Positions 54,393 through 62,923 of a stretch of 64,000 bases of DNA are shown here, one piece after another (positions within the stretch are counted from its first letter, which is position 1; each line of letters begins with the position of its first letter). The notes beneath the pieces were generated by a model that saw only the letters and a list, made by a program, of their open reading frames with translations, searched no databases and was not told the origin of the DNA. The stretch comes from Leptospira venezuelensis (GTDB lineage: Bacteria > Spirochaetota > Leptospiria > Leptospirales > Leptospiraceae), in contig NZ_NETS01000010.1 of the NCBI RefSeq assembly GCF_002150035.1, positions 1-64,000 on the forward strand. Reading direction: 5' to 3'. The position numbers and the translations under genes were made by a program.

Positions 54393-55481
54393 ATGATGTT
54401 TCGATCTTTCTTTCTTCTACTGAATTTTGTTCTATATTTAGGTTGTGGACCTTCTATTTCAGAATATTTGAATAAAAGAACTAATTCCCAATATTCTTCA
54501 ACGCAGGGAATTGAGGTATTTTTTAATACTTCTAGAGCATTCAATCCTGGAACACAAGTCGCATGTTCTAATTCTTATTTTCTGAATTTCGGGAATATGG
54601 AAACTCAATCAGGTTCCTGTTTAATAAATGTTCCGGCGGATAGAGAAATTGGCTCCCTACCCTTCGGCCTAGGAAATAAAGAGAGATCATTTCAATTCTT
54701 AGAGCATAGAGTTTCGATCCAAGGTAAAACCAAAGAAGATCAAGAGAAACTCTGGTGGAAAAAAATCGAAGAAGATCCGTTCGAAGAAGTAATCGTATTC
54801 GTTCATGGATTTAATGTAAACTTCGAAGAAGCTGTTTTAAGAGCTGCTCAACTCAAATATGATCTGAAATTTCCTGGCAAGGTAGCTCTATATACTTGGC
54901 CAGCAGGAGGAGATGGTTCTATGCTTGGGACCTTCTTCCTGAAAAACACTTATGAAAAAAATTTAATGTCTGCGAGAAGCAGCAGAGATTCTTTCAAAAA
55001 CTTCCTGAAAAGAATGATCTCTACCAATAAAAAGATCCATCTATTAGTTCACTCAATGGGACATCAAGTCGTCCTAAATTCAGTTTCTGAACTTTCTAAA
55101 GAATTGGGAAATAGACCTTTTCTAAAGGAATTGGTATTGAATGCACCCGATTACGATACAGGTGAGTTTATACTCATCTTGGACAGTTTATTAAAATCTT
55201 CGGAAAGGATCACATTATACTGTTCTCCGGGAGACTCTGCATTATTCGCATCCGCCCAAATCCACCAGACAGGAAGACTCGGTGCATGCTCCAAATTTCC
55301 TGGTGTGGATGTGGTCAATGTGAACCCAATAGACGCCTCTTTATTGTCATTAGGTCACGGATATTATTCTTCTCGCCCGATCCTAACCGATCTCTACCAA
55401 CTGTTTTTGGGTTTAGGAGCGGAGAAGAGACTATTCATCCGTAAGTCCTATGGAAACGAAAACTATATTCTCCGAAATTAA
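54393..55481 (+). CDS. DUF900-type alpha/beta-hydrolase lipoprotein
   Basis: 362 residues with a lipoprotein signal (FFLLLNFVLYLGC). The hydrolase core shows VIVFVHGFNVNFEEA (oxyanion region), YTWPAGGDGSM, and the nucleophile elbow LLVHSMGHQVV with Ser at the centre; an Asp and a His (LGHGYYSSRP) follow. It resembles the DUF900 (PF05990) esterase family, whose substrates are mostly unknown. It starts seven bases after the M23 gene and may be co-transcribed with it. Confidence 0.85.
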   Translation: MMFRSFFLLLNFVLYLGCGPSISEYLNKRTNSQYSSTQGIEVFFNTSRAFNPGTQVACSNSYFLNFGNMETQSGSCLINVPADREIGSLPFGLGNKERSFQFLEHRVSIQGKTKEDQEKLWWKKIEEDPFEEVIVFVHGFNVNFEEAVLRAAQLKYDLKFPGKVALYTWPAGGDGSMLGTFFLKNTYEKNLMSARSSRDSFKNFLKRMISTNKKIHLLVHSMGHQVVLNSVSELSKELGNRPFLKELVLNAPDYDTGEFILILDSLLKSSERITLYCSPGDSALFASAQIHQTGRLGACSKFPGVDVVNVNPIDASLLSLGHGYYSSRPILTDLYQLFLGLGAEKRLFIRKSYGNENYILRN

Positions 55482-55787
55482 ATCCTTCTAAACCCAGAAT
55501 CGATCCACCCTGCCTCTGGGACGGACAACCTCACCACAATGCACGTTAGACGATATATCAAAAAATTTCAGATTTTAGTCCGAAAGGATTAGGGAAATTT
55601 TTATATACGAATGGTTGTTTCAAAAAAGATTACAAGGCATTACCATTACTCACAAAAATCTCACTTATATTCGATTTTACTTGCAAAGATCTCTATTATT
55701 TTTTGCCCCATATTTCCGTTGATATTTTCACTTATCATTTTTCATTTATATGGTTGAAACAATCGGTTTTATTCGTAGATTAGAAGT
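55482..55787. other. Intergenic gap with possible near-leaderless promoter
   Basis: About 305 bases, no gene. TTGAAA at 55754-55759 and TAGATT at 55776-55781 (16-base spacer) would place the transcript start at or next to the ATG at 55788, so the kinase mRNA may be nearly leaderless. No clear ribosome site is present. No terminator hairpin with a T-run is evident after the esterase gene. Confidence 0.35.
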
Positions 55788-57164
55788 ATGCTCACAAAAC
55801 CTAAGATCCTAGTTGTAGAAGATGAGATCATAGTCGCAGTTAACTTGGGTCAGAAACTTAAAAAATTAGGTTACGATCTTGTGGGCATCACATCCTCCGG
55901 TGAGGAAGCCATCCAAAAGGCAGAGGAAAATCATCCTGACCTGGTCCTAATGGATATTAATATAGAAGGGAATCTGGACGGGATCCAAACTGCGGAACTC
56001 CTACGAAACCGATTCCAAACCCCTGTTATTTATCTTACAGCATACGCGGACGAAAACACCCTCAATAGAGCCAAAAGAACCCAGCCTTTAGGTTATATAG
56101 TTAAACCTTTCGAATCTGACCAACTCCGCTCTTCGATCGAAGTAGCTTTGTATAAAAATGAGTTAGAACATAGAAACCGCAAAAACGAAGAGTCTTTAAA
56201 ATCTACTTTAAACCAAATGGAATCGGGGATCATCACCACTGATGAAAACGGCTTAGTATTATTCTGTAATCCGGTAGCAGAAAAGATCGCTGGATTAAGT
56301 TATGCTGAATCCATAGGACTTTCCTTAACAAAGATTTTAAGATTAGAAGACTCAAATTTTTCCTCTTATACTCTCCCTCTTTCAGATGTATTAATTTCTC
56401 ACCAAACGATTGAGAAAAATGGAATATTCGCAATTGATGCGATCGGAACTAAAACTGCGGTATCCGTTCAGATCTCTCCTATCTTAAACACAGAAGGAAA
56501 ATCCAGCGGCAGTATTACTGTTCTCCGTTTGGGAGAATCAGACAATACAAACCAATCCTATCTGAAAGAGATCCATCATAGGATCAAAAACAATCTTACT
56601 GTTATTTCCTCTTTGCTAAGTATGAATGCTTCTAACCTGAAGGACCAAGAAACCTTGGATATTTTCAAGGACAGTCAGCATAGAATACAAGCAGTAGCAC
56701 TTCTGCACGAAGTGCTTTATGAAAACCATGATCTATCTTCTATCAGTTTCGATCTATACGTGCGAAAACTTACCGATCTTTTATTCGAAGTATATAAAGT
56801 GGATCGTTCTAAGTTCAAACTAGTGTTGGATATTCAAACTCCCAAGATCCCAAGCGAGATGGGAATGAACTGTGCATTAATCATAAACGAACTTCTAACT
56901 AATTCATTCAAACATGGGTTCAAAGGTAGAGAGAACGGTTCTATATTGATCCGTTTTAGTTTGAATGACGAACAATATTTCTTGGAAGTCAAAGATGACG
57001 GTATTGGATTATCTGATGATACAATAACCCAAACACGCAATTCAGGCTCTTTGGGACTTTCCTTGGTAGATTCTTTCGTAAAACTTCTAAGAGGAAAACT
57101 AAGCTTAGAAAACGAAAACGGCTGCAAGGTCACCTTAAGCTTCCCGGCAAAACACGAGACCTAA
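55788..57164 (+). CDS. Response regulator-PAS-histidine kinase fusion
   Basis: 458 residues. An N-terminal receiver domain (VVEDE; phospho-acceptor Asp56 in LVLMDINIEG; Lys106 in YIVKPF) is followed by a PAS domain (about 140-250: SGIITTDENGLVLFCNPVAEKIAG) and a HisKA_2-type kinase. The phospho-histidine lies in LKEIHHRIKNNLTVISSLL near 264, and the ATPase has NELLTNSFKHGF, DDGIGL and GSLGLSLVDSF. The receiver-first order is unusual: it is probably regulated by phosphotransfer from another kinase, then signals onward. No partner regulator is adjacent. Confidence 0.93.
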   Translation: MLTKPKILVVEDEIIVAVNLGQKLKKLGYDLVGITSSGEEAIQKAEENHPDLVLMDINIEGNLDGIQTAELLRNRFQTPVIYLTAYADENTLNRAKRTQPLGYIVKPFESDQLRSSIEVALYKNELEHRNRKNEESLKSTLNQMESGIITTDENGLVLFCNPVAEKIAGLSYAESIGLSLTKILRLEDSNFSSYTLPLSDVLISHQTIEKNGIFAIDAIGTKTAVSVQISPILNTEGKSSGSITVLRLGESDNTNQSYLKEIHHRIKNNLTVISSLLSMNASNLKDQETLDIFKDSQHRIQAVALLHEVLYENHDLSSISFDLYVRKLTDLLFEVYKVDRSKFKLVLDIQTPKIPSEMGMNCALIINELLTNSFKHGFKGRENGSILIRFSLNDEQYFLEVKDDGIGLSDDTITQTRNSGSLGLSLVDSFVKLLRGKLSLENENGCKVTLSFPAKHET

Positions 57165-57207
57165 AAAACGTTTTACTCGTCGGCTGAATCGGATAACTCT
57201 GATCCCG

Positions 57208-58032
57208 ATGAAGACAAACTTTGAATTCTTTGAAATCGTCGAGAGAGAAGACGGAGTAGCCATCGTCTTCCTAAACCGTCCCGACAAAAGAAATGCGATG
57301 AACTGGAGTTTCTGGAGAGATCTTCCAGATGCAGTACACGAAATTAACTCCAATCAAAAAATCAGATCCTTCGTAGTCGCTGCAAGAGGCAAATCATTCT
57401 CCACAGGTTTGGACCTGGACTCATTCTTCCAAGAATTTGGATCAGTAGTACAAGGCACATACGGTGACGATCGTAAAAAATTCTACGAACTCATCCTAAG
57501 AATGCAGAAAGGTATCAACGCAGTTTACGATTCTCCTAAACCTTCTATCGCCGCAGTCCAAAAACATTGTATTGGTGGTGGACTGGATCTGATCTCCGCT
57601 TGCGATATTCGTTATGCGACGTACGACGCAAGTATTTCCTTAAGAGAAGCAAAGGTAGCAATTGTTGCGGATATGGGCTCTATCAATAGGCTTCCTTCTA
57701 TCATTGGCCAAGGAAACACAAGAGAACTCGCCTATACAGGTAAGGACATCGACGGAGAAGAAGCTCTTAGAATGGGGCTTGTTTCCAAATTGTTCAAAGA
57801 CCAAGACCAACTTTTGGAAGGTGCAATCGCAACAGCGTCCGAAATCGCTGCAAATCCAAGGATAGTGGTAGAAGGTACTAAAGAAGTAATGAACTACTCC
57901 GAAGGAAAACCTCTGGCAGTTGGTTTGAACTATGTCGCAGTTTGGAATTCCAGCTTTATGGATTCGAGAGATTTTAGAGAAGCGATGAAAGCCTTTAAAG
58001 ATAGAAAAAGGCCGGAATATAATAAGAACTAA
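57208..58032 (+). CDS. Crotonase, probable delta3,5-delta2,4-dienoyl-CoA isomerase
   Basis: 274 residues of the enoyl-CoA hydratase/isomerase superfamily: LNRPDKRNAMNWSFWRDLP, the oxyanion-hole segments ARGKSFSTGLDLDSFF and HCIGGGLDLISACDIRYA, and REAKVAIVADMGSINRLPSIIG. The last block resembles the AADVGTLQRLP region of mitochondrial ECH1, where the aspartate is catalytic, which argues for dienoyl-CoA isomerisation in unsaturated fatty-acid oxidation rather than simple hydration. Transcribed alone; a long inverted repeat follows. Confidence 0.85.
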   Translation: MKTNFEFFEIVEREDGVAIVFLNRPDKRNAMNWSFWRDLPDAVHEINSNQKIRSFVVAARGKSFSTGLDLDSFFQEFGSVVQGTYGDDRKKFYELILRMQKGINAVYDSPKPSIAAVQKHCIGGGLDLISACDIRYATYDASISLREAKVAIVADMGSINRLPSIIGQGNTRELAYTGKDIDGEEALRMGLVSKLFKDQDQLLEGAIATASEIAANPRIVVEGTKEVMNYSEGKPLAVGLNYVAVWNSSFMDSRDFREAMKAFKDRKRPEYNKN

Positions 58033-58044
58033 CCGAACGATTGT

Positions 58045-58100
58045 GGATGTCGGAACTCCTACAAACGAGATAATTTCATTTTGTGGAATTCCTACATCCT
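58045..58100. repeat. Inverted pair of TGT-GGAAYTCC-ACA elements, possible bidirectional terminator
   Basis: GGATGTCGGAACTCCTACAA (from 58045) and TTGTGGAATTCCTACATCC (from 58081) are inverted copies of one palindromic unit and can form a 20-base imperfect stem. They lie between the convergent crotonase gene and the small gene at 58103. Family members also occur at 2084 and 52457. Confidence 0.65.
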
Positions 58101-58102
58101 AA

Positions 58103-58282
58103 TTAAACGTACAGATCCAAAAGTCTGGATCTACCCTCAGAAGCCTGGGCTTGCACTTGAGCCTCTACGTTTAGCTTCAAAAGTTTAGAATTCATATCTG
58201 ACTGAGCTTGGAATATTTCTCTAGGCAGATTGGCGATTCTTTCGATCATGAGAGATTGGCTGGTTTGGCTACCGATTTCCAT
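58103..58282 (-). CDS. Small YjfB-like putative motility protein
   Basis: About 59 residues. MEIGSQTSQSLMIERIANLPREIFQAQSD and the following helical, glutamine- and leucine-rich MNSKLLKLNVEAQVQAQASEGRSRLLDLYV have the size and pattern of YjfB-type small proteins found near flagellar genes, though the match is weak. The ATG at 58282 is chosen because AGGTAAAG precedes it; a start at 58339 is possible. No flagellar gene lies nearby. Confidence 0.5.
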   Translation of the reverse strand: MEIGSQTSQSLMIERIANLPREIFQAQSDMNSKLLKLNVEAQVQAQASEGRSRLLDLYV

Positions 58283-58395
58283 TTTCTTTACCTCGCTGGA
58301 TTGGGGATTTTTTCTTTCCTTTGCCCCCGTTTCAATCATCGGTTGATCTGTGGAAAACTTGATTATTTTAGGAATTTTTTTAGCCTGTCCCAGTC

Positions 58396-59244
58396 GTGGG
58401 TTTTCGGGAACTGATCATAAGCGCCATCCATAGGGAAAGGCAGAGAGAATTTACTAAGGCGTTCAACCTATACAAGGAATCCCTGAATTTTACCCAAAAT
58501 CCCAAAACCGTCGTGAAGGTGAAAAATCGCCAAGCTTGGTGCCAATACTATATTGGGAATACCAGAGAAACTCTGAATCTTTTCCAGGAATTGCAGGATC
58601 GTTTTTCCACACATCCGGAAAGCAGACTGTATTATGCGAATTACCTCATCAAGGTTCACAATTTTAAATCTGCTAAAAAGATACTTACATCGGCCATTGA
58701 ACTATTTCCGGACCAATTGGAATTATACCTAACTCTTGCAAGCTTATTAAAAGATACTGATAGATCGAATGAAGCAATCCAAGTATTAAAACAGGCTTTA
58801 TCTCAGGAAAAACTTTCTAGGGGAAGAGGGATCAAACGAAAAGATATTTGGTCCGAGCTTGGATATTTGTATTATCAAAGGGGTGATTATAACTCAGCAT
58901 TGGCTTCTTTAAAAACTGCCATGAGAATGGATGAAGAAGAGACTTTCCTGCATTATGATATGATCGCTCAGTGTTATCTAAAAGTTTCAGATCATAAGAA
59001 CGCGCTTAAATTTATAGATTTATACATCAAATATTTTGGAGAATCGGACGCTGATATACTCGTTGTGAAAGCAAGAGCCCACGCCCAATTACAAGAAAGC
59101 CACTTAGCCTGCGCATCTCTACTACAGGCTTATTCTATGGAAAATGGTCTTAAACTTTCCGCAGAGGATATGGTGGATTTCGGTCCACTTTTGCAGACCG
59201 GTTTTTTTGATACATTAGAGAATGTTGAAATAGACGAGGCCTGA
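58396..59244 (+). CDS. TPR-repeat protein
   Basis: 282 residues, cytoplasmic, built of helical TPR units: AFNLYKESLNFTQNPKTVVKVKNRQAWCQYYIGNTRETLNLFQEL, LYYANYLIKVHNFKSAKKILTSAIELFPDQLELYLTLASLLKDTDRSNEAIQVLKQAL, GYLYYQRGDYNSALASLKTAMRMDEEETFLHYDMIAQCYLKVSDHKNALKFIDLYI. A protein-protein scaffold with unknown partners. GTG at 58396 is a tentative start; no good ribosome site is seen. Its stop directly abuts that of the convergent FecR-domain gene. Confidence 0.82.
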   Translation: MGFRELIISAIHRERQREFTKAFNLYKESLNFTQNPKTVVKVKNRQAWCQYYIGNTRETLNLFQELQDRFSTHPESRLYYANYLIKVHNFKSAKKILTSAIELFPDQLELYLTLASLLKDTDRSNEAIQVLKQALSQEKLSRGRGIKRKDIWSELGYLYYQRGDYNSALASLKTAMRMDEEETFLHYDMIAQCYLKVSDHKNALKFIDLYIKYFGESDADILVVKARAHAQLQESHLACASLLQAYSMENGLKLSAEDMVDFGPLLQTGFFDTLENVEIDEA

Positions 59245-59940
59245 TCACTTCCCAGCTAATTTTTTCTTAGCAAGATTTTGGATCTTCAGGAAGTCCTCCA
59301 ACTTAAGATTGTTCTTTTCTCCAACCGGTGAATTATTCACTTCACTATGGTTATGAGAATAAGGAATTCCAATCTTCAATAAATCATCCTTATCGATCAC
59401 AATTGTTTTTGTTCCTTTTGTAACTGTAAGATAATCAGACGTAGGGATCATTTTAGAATGGTCCGAAGAATTTTCTAACTCCACTTTACCTTGGCAATGG
59501 CAGATAAGCGTCATATCATCTATTACAGTAGTATAAAATTTAGTTCCTCTTACTCCCGCAGTAGTTGTTGGAGTTCCTAAACTTAATCCTTCCCCTTTTA
59601 CAAGTTTATTAGAGAGAAGCCAAGATCTTCCTTTTTCTTGGAAAAATTTTTTGTCCGATTTGATGTCGTCAAAGCGAAATTTTGAATCTGATTGAATCTC
59701 CAACAAAGAAGCATTTTCTCCAAATGCAATCATTGCGGTGGAACCTTCGTCCGTAACCAATACGTCTCCGTTTTGGATTTCTTTGTTCACTTCTGCCTTG
59801 GATTTTTCGGAACCTCTTTCAAGGGTCACATCCCCTACAACGAATGTAATCACTCCTTTACCTATATTCGTTTCCTTTTTACCGCAAGAAAACAAAACAC
59901 ATGTTAAACTTAGAAAAAATAGAGCTGATAAGATTTTCAT
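59245..59940 (-). CDS. FecR-domain lipoprotein
   Basis: 231 residues; the signal ends CVLFSC. The FecR domain spans about residues 28-150: GVITFVVGDVTLERGSEKSKAEVNKEIQNGDVLVTDEGSTAMIAFGENASLLEIQSDSKF, then LGTPTTTAGVRGTKFYT. In leptospires and other bacteria, stand-alone FecR-domain lipoproteins without a sigma factor are common and probably periplasmic ligand- or protein-binding units. No FecI-type sigma factor or TonB receptor is nearby, so a classic iron-citrate circuit is not supported. Confidence 0.88.
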   Translation of the reverse strand: MKILSALFFLSLTCVLFSCGKKETNIGKGVITFVVGDVTLERGSEKSKAEVNKEIQNGDVLVTDEGSTAMIAFGENASLLEIQSDSKFRFDDIKSDKKFFQEKGRSWLLSNKLVKGEGLSLGTPTTTAGVRGTKFYTTVIDDMTLICHCQGKVELENSSDHSKMIPTSDYLTVTKGTKTIVIDKDDLLKIGIPYSHNHSEVNNSPVGEKNNLKLEDFLKIQNLAKKKLAGK

Positions 59941-60051
59941 AGCCGTCGATTTTGAAGGTTCCTTTAAAGGAAGTAAATCGATTTTTAGGAAAGAAGAAAG
60001 AGTTATAACTATTCTAAACGAAGAGGAAGCTGCATAAAAACCCTATGGGAC

Positions 60052-60435
60052 TTATTTTTTCTTAGAAGTTTTCTTGGGAGCAGGGACTTTCCGTTTTGTC
60101 TTTTTATTAGTAGCTTTGGCAGTTTTATTATAATCCTGTGCAAGCCCCATCCAGTATCCAAACTCTTTCTCAGATCTTACTTCTTCTATATTTACGAATA
60201 CAAAACCTTTCATCAGATTTCCATTATGGATCATCGGTCTTGCCTTTTTCTTTTCTAAAACGAATTCGTAATCTTTGGGATCTATTCTAAACATAAGTTC
60301 CTCGTCCCTGACGCAAACGCACATCTTTCCGTTTACCATGAACCAGAGGCCGCCGAACATTTTTTTCTCCTCAACCTCTTTCTGTTTAGTAAGAGTTTTT
60401 CGAACGCGTTCGGCTGTTTTTTCGTTAATTGCCAT
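60052..60435 (-). CDS. TfoX/Sxy N-terminal-domain protein
   Basis: 127 residues. MAINEKTAERVRKTL, KMFGGLWFMVNGKMCVCVRDEELMFRID and the RPMIHNG...MKGFVFV segment match the TfoX N-terminal domain. The C-terminal TfoX domain is absent; a basic tail of about 30 residues (TKRKVPAPKKTSKKK) replaces it, which may bind nucleic acid. In gammaproteobacteria full-length TfoX drives competence genes, but single-domain members are of unknown role. Confidence 0.85.
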   Translation of the reverse strand: MAINEKTAERVRKTLTKQKEVEEKKMFGGLWFMVNGKMCVCVRDEELMFRIDPKDYEFVLEKKKARPMIHNGNLMKGFVFVNIEEVRSEKEFGYWMGLAQDYNKTAKATNKKTKRKVPAPKKTSKKK

Positions 60436-60600
60436 ATACTTCCTAAGAAGATCTGAATATTCTGCTTTGATTCATCTAATAAAGAAAAAATTTATTAAAC
60501 GTATAAAAAGAAGGTGTAATTTAGTCCTTGGATCAAAAAGTAAATTCTACTAAAACTATATAGCGACCGAACTTATTTGGAAATTTTTTTCATAGTACCA

Positions 60601-61665
60601 ATGGTGGCATCACTTGCCAACCTTAGCTGTTTGATTGAGAATATAGGAAGAGATCATCCTTTCCATAGGCTCATGACTGTATTCTATCTAGCTGTAGGGA
60701 TCCAAAATGGAGCAACTGCCGCTATGTGCCTCACTTCTTCTAACGAATTGGGGCTTGCTTGGTGGATTTTCCAATGCCATTCCTTTTTTAGTCTGGCACC
60801 TATACTTGCAGGCATGGCTGGTTTTTGTACGGGCAGAAGAATCTTAAATCCGCTTACAGTATTTGTACTAGTTGCTGCGATCCTCGCAGACTTTTTATGT
60901 TCTTCTATACCTCATTACTTTGTGGTTGGTTTTAATCATTTTTCTTTCGGTCATGGTCCTCAACTTTCTTTATTCGGAGGTATGATCGGAGCGGGCGTAC
61001 ATGTACTTGGAATGTGCGTTTGTATCTACTTCTTCTTAAAACCTGTAAAATGGAATGTATTCTTTGATAAAAAATTCTTCATTATAATTTTCTTACTTTG
61101 GTGGATGGCTTTATTCTCTAACTTTTTGCCTTTATATGGAATAGAATTGCCACCTCTTCATCCGGTCGCAGATGCAGCCCTTTCAGTAACATTATCAGTT
61201 TATCTAAATCGATACAACCAAGGAAGTCCTGGATTATTTAGGATCGCGGCAAACATCCTGATCTCCATTGCGGTTGGGATCTTAATCGGAATGTTATTCT
61301 GGCCAGTTTTCAAATCTTTACCATTTCGAGAAGTGTATATCACTGCAATTTCTGCCTTAACAGCTTGTAGTTTCTTGTCCTTCTTAGTCTTTCATTTATA
61401 TAGGACTGCAAATGTAATTCCAAAAGCCGAATTCAATTTAGAAGAATATGGTCTATCTAAACAAGAGATCCGTATCTGCGAACTATTGAACGAAGGACAT
61501 AGTAGATCTTTTATTCAACTTGTCCTAAATGTATCGAATGGAACTCTGAGAAATCATTTGAAAAATATTTATGCAAAAGTGCTCCCTGAATCGAAGTCCA
61601 GCTCCAAGGACCAACTCCAAAGATTGACTGTTATTTTAGCTAAAAGAAAGATAGATAAGAAGTAA
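60601..61665 (+). CDS. 7TM protein with C-terminal LuxR-type HTH
   Basis: About 354 residues. Seven or more hydrophobic helices occupy residues about 10-270. The last 70 carry a LuxR/GerE helix-turn-helix (YGLSKQEIRICELLNEGHSRSFIQLVLNVSNGTLRNHLKNIYAKV). Such a membrane-tethered transcription factor would sense a signal in the bilayer and bind DNA directly. TTG at 60577 could extend it by eight residues; no clear ribosome site supports either start. An intrinsic terminator follows. Confidence 0.85.
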   Translation: MVASLANLSCLIENIGRDHPFHRLMTVFYLAVGIQNGATAAMCLTSSNELGLAWWIFQCHSFFSLAPILAGMAGFCTGRRILNPLTVFVLVAAILADFLCSSIPHYFVVGFNHFSFGHGPQLSLFGGMIGAGVHVLGMCVCIYFFLKPVKWNVFFDKKFFIIIFLLWWMALFSNFLPLYGIELPPLHPVADAALSVTLSVYLNRYNQGSPGLFRIAANILISIAVGILIGMLFWPVFKSLPFREVYITAISALTACSFLSFLVFHLYRTANVIPKAEFNLEEYGLSKQEIRICELLNEGHSRSFIQLVLNVSNGTLRNHLKNIYAKVLPESKSSSKDQLQRLTVILAKRKIDKK

Positions 61666-61702
61666 CCTTCGCTCACAGAATTAGAACGAAGGTTTCTTTT
61701 TT
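61664..61702 (+). terminator. Intrinsic terminator of the LuxR-type gene
   Basis: AACCTTCG (61664-61671) pairs perfectly with CGAAGGTT (61687-61694) around a 15-base loop, then TCTTTTTT. The 5' arm begins in the stop codon of the upstream gene. Confidence 0.75.
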
Positions 61703-62240
61703 ATGATTTAGTGCAACGAGCTCGGAAGGACATCATCTTCTTATTCGCTCCCGCTCCAAATTGATCTGCTATTTGACAATTTAGTACCTGAAGATCATAG
61801 ATCGTAGGAGTGTTTTCCATTACGTAAGCAGGACAATCATTTACTATTCCGTATGTTTTTCCATCGCTATGATCCAAATCCATATGAGACCCAGTTGTGA
61901 GTGCTCCGGCTTCTAAAAATATTCCAAAGTTTTTAGACATATCCACTTCGTGAATATTTAAGATCGGAGTAATAGGTCCAGCATTTCGGCTGATGATGAT
62001 ACCAATACCGCCATCCGTACATTCTTCTTGATTTAGTAGATCGAAACTATCTGAGTTCAATACTAAAACAGCTGTGCCTAAATTAGGCTCTGCGAGCCCT
62101 TCAATTATAACACCAGAGTCTGATTGTAAAAGCGCGATAGACAATAAAGATTGATCATTCTTCTTTTCTTCTCCACAACTTATCAAAGCAAAAGTGAAAA
62201 TAAGCAGAAGTGAAAAGTGAATCTTAAATATTTTAAACAT
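61701..62240 (-). CDS. Hypothetical lipoprotein
   Basis: 179 residues with a signal ending FALISC. The mature part is small, with four or five cysteines (EECTDGG, NDCPAYV, LNCQIAD, RARCTKS) that may form two disulfides. No family recognised; likely genus-specific. Convergent with the 7TM-LuxR gene, sharing its terminator region. Confidence 0.7.
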   Translation of the reverse strand: MFKIFKIHFSLLLIFTFALISCGEEKKNDQSLLSIALLQSDSGVIIEGLAEPNLGTAVLVLNSDSFDLLNQEECTDGGIGIIISRNAGPITPILNIHEVDMSKNFGIFLEAGALTTGSHMDLDHSDGKTYGIVNDCPAYVMENTPTIYDLQVLNCQIADQFGAGANKKMMSFRARCTKS

Positions 62241-62373
62241 ATTTTCTCCATCAAATATAGGAGAAAGGATACACTTTTCAGAATGAATTGGTCAATTTCC
62301 CACTTGTAACGAATTTAGATCTGGACTGTTACATATGTAATGTTTCCGGATATTCATTCGAATGAGAATTTTA

Positions 62374-62694
62374 TTACTCTGGGACATTCGCAAGCTGATT
62401 CACATCTTCTCCAGGAACCAAAATAAATTCACCGTCGGAACCTTTGAGTCTACTTTCCAGAAATGGTTTGTATTCTTCCGAATTATAGAAGTTTTGGACC
62501 GCTTCTTTGGACGGCCATTCGATGATTAAGAATAACTGAGGAAGTTTTCTTTCCCCTTCCATTCTCTCCATATTGGTAGTTCTGGAAAGATATCTTCCCC
62601 CGAATTTTTCCACCATTTTGGTTACATTACGAACGTATGCTGGGATCCAGCGAGCGCTGGTGATATTCAATTCTGCAACAGAGTAATACTTCAT
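62374..62694 (-). CDS. DUF1330 family protein
   Basis: About 106 residues in a ferredoxin-like alpha/beta fold: MKYYSVAELNITSARWIPAYVRNVTKMVEKFGGRYLSRT and QLFLIIEWPSKEAVQNFYNSEEYKPFLESRLKGSDGEFILV, the DUF1330/ABM-like pattern. Family members are dimeric, of unknown enzymatic role. The ATG at 62694 starts the domain exactly; GAGAAGG is just upstream. Divergent from the monooxygenase gene. Confidence 0.85.
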   Translation of the reverse strand: MKYYSVAELNITSARWIPAYVRNVTKMVEKFGGRYLSRTTNMERMEGERKLPQLFLIIEWPSKEAVQNFYNSEEYKPFLESRLKGSDGEFILVPGEDVNQLANVPE

Positions 62695-62923
62695 GACCTT
62701 CTCGATTCTTAGATTTAAAAATCTAAGCAAGTCTTTTAGAGATTACTTTGAGCTGTAAACTACTGAAAATCGCGTCATTCTTATCATCTCGAACGAATTT
62801 TTGAGGGTGATATTATAAGATCAGTCGAATCTTACTCGGTTTTGGTGCAAAATCCAACTCAAGACAAGCGGGATATAATCGATTCTCTCAGCAGGGTCGA
62901 TAGAATAAATCCACTGAGGAAAT

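Noticed and set aside
59245..59940. FecR protein as part of a FecI/FecR iron-signalling circuit
   Set aside because: No ECF sigma factor or TonB-dependent receptor gene is adjacent, and the protein is a lipoprotein rather than an inner-membrane anti-sigma factor.
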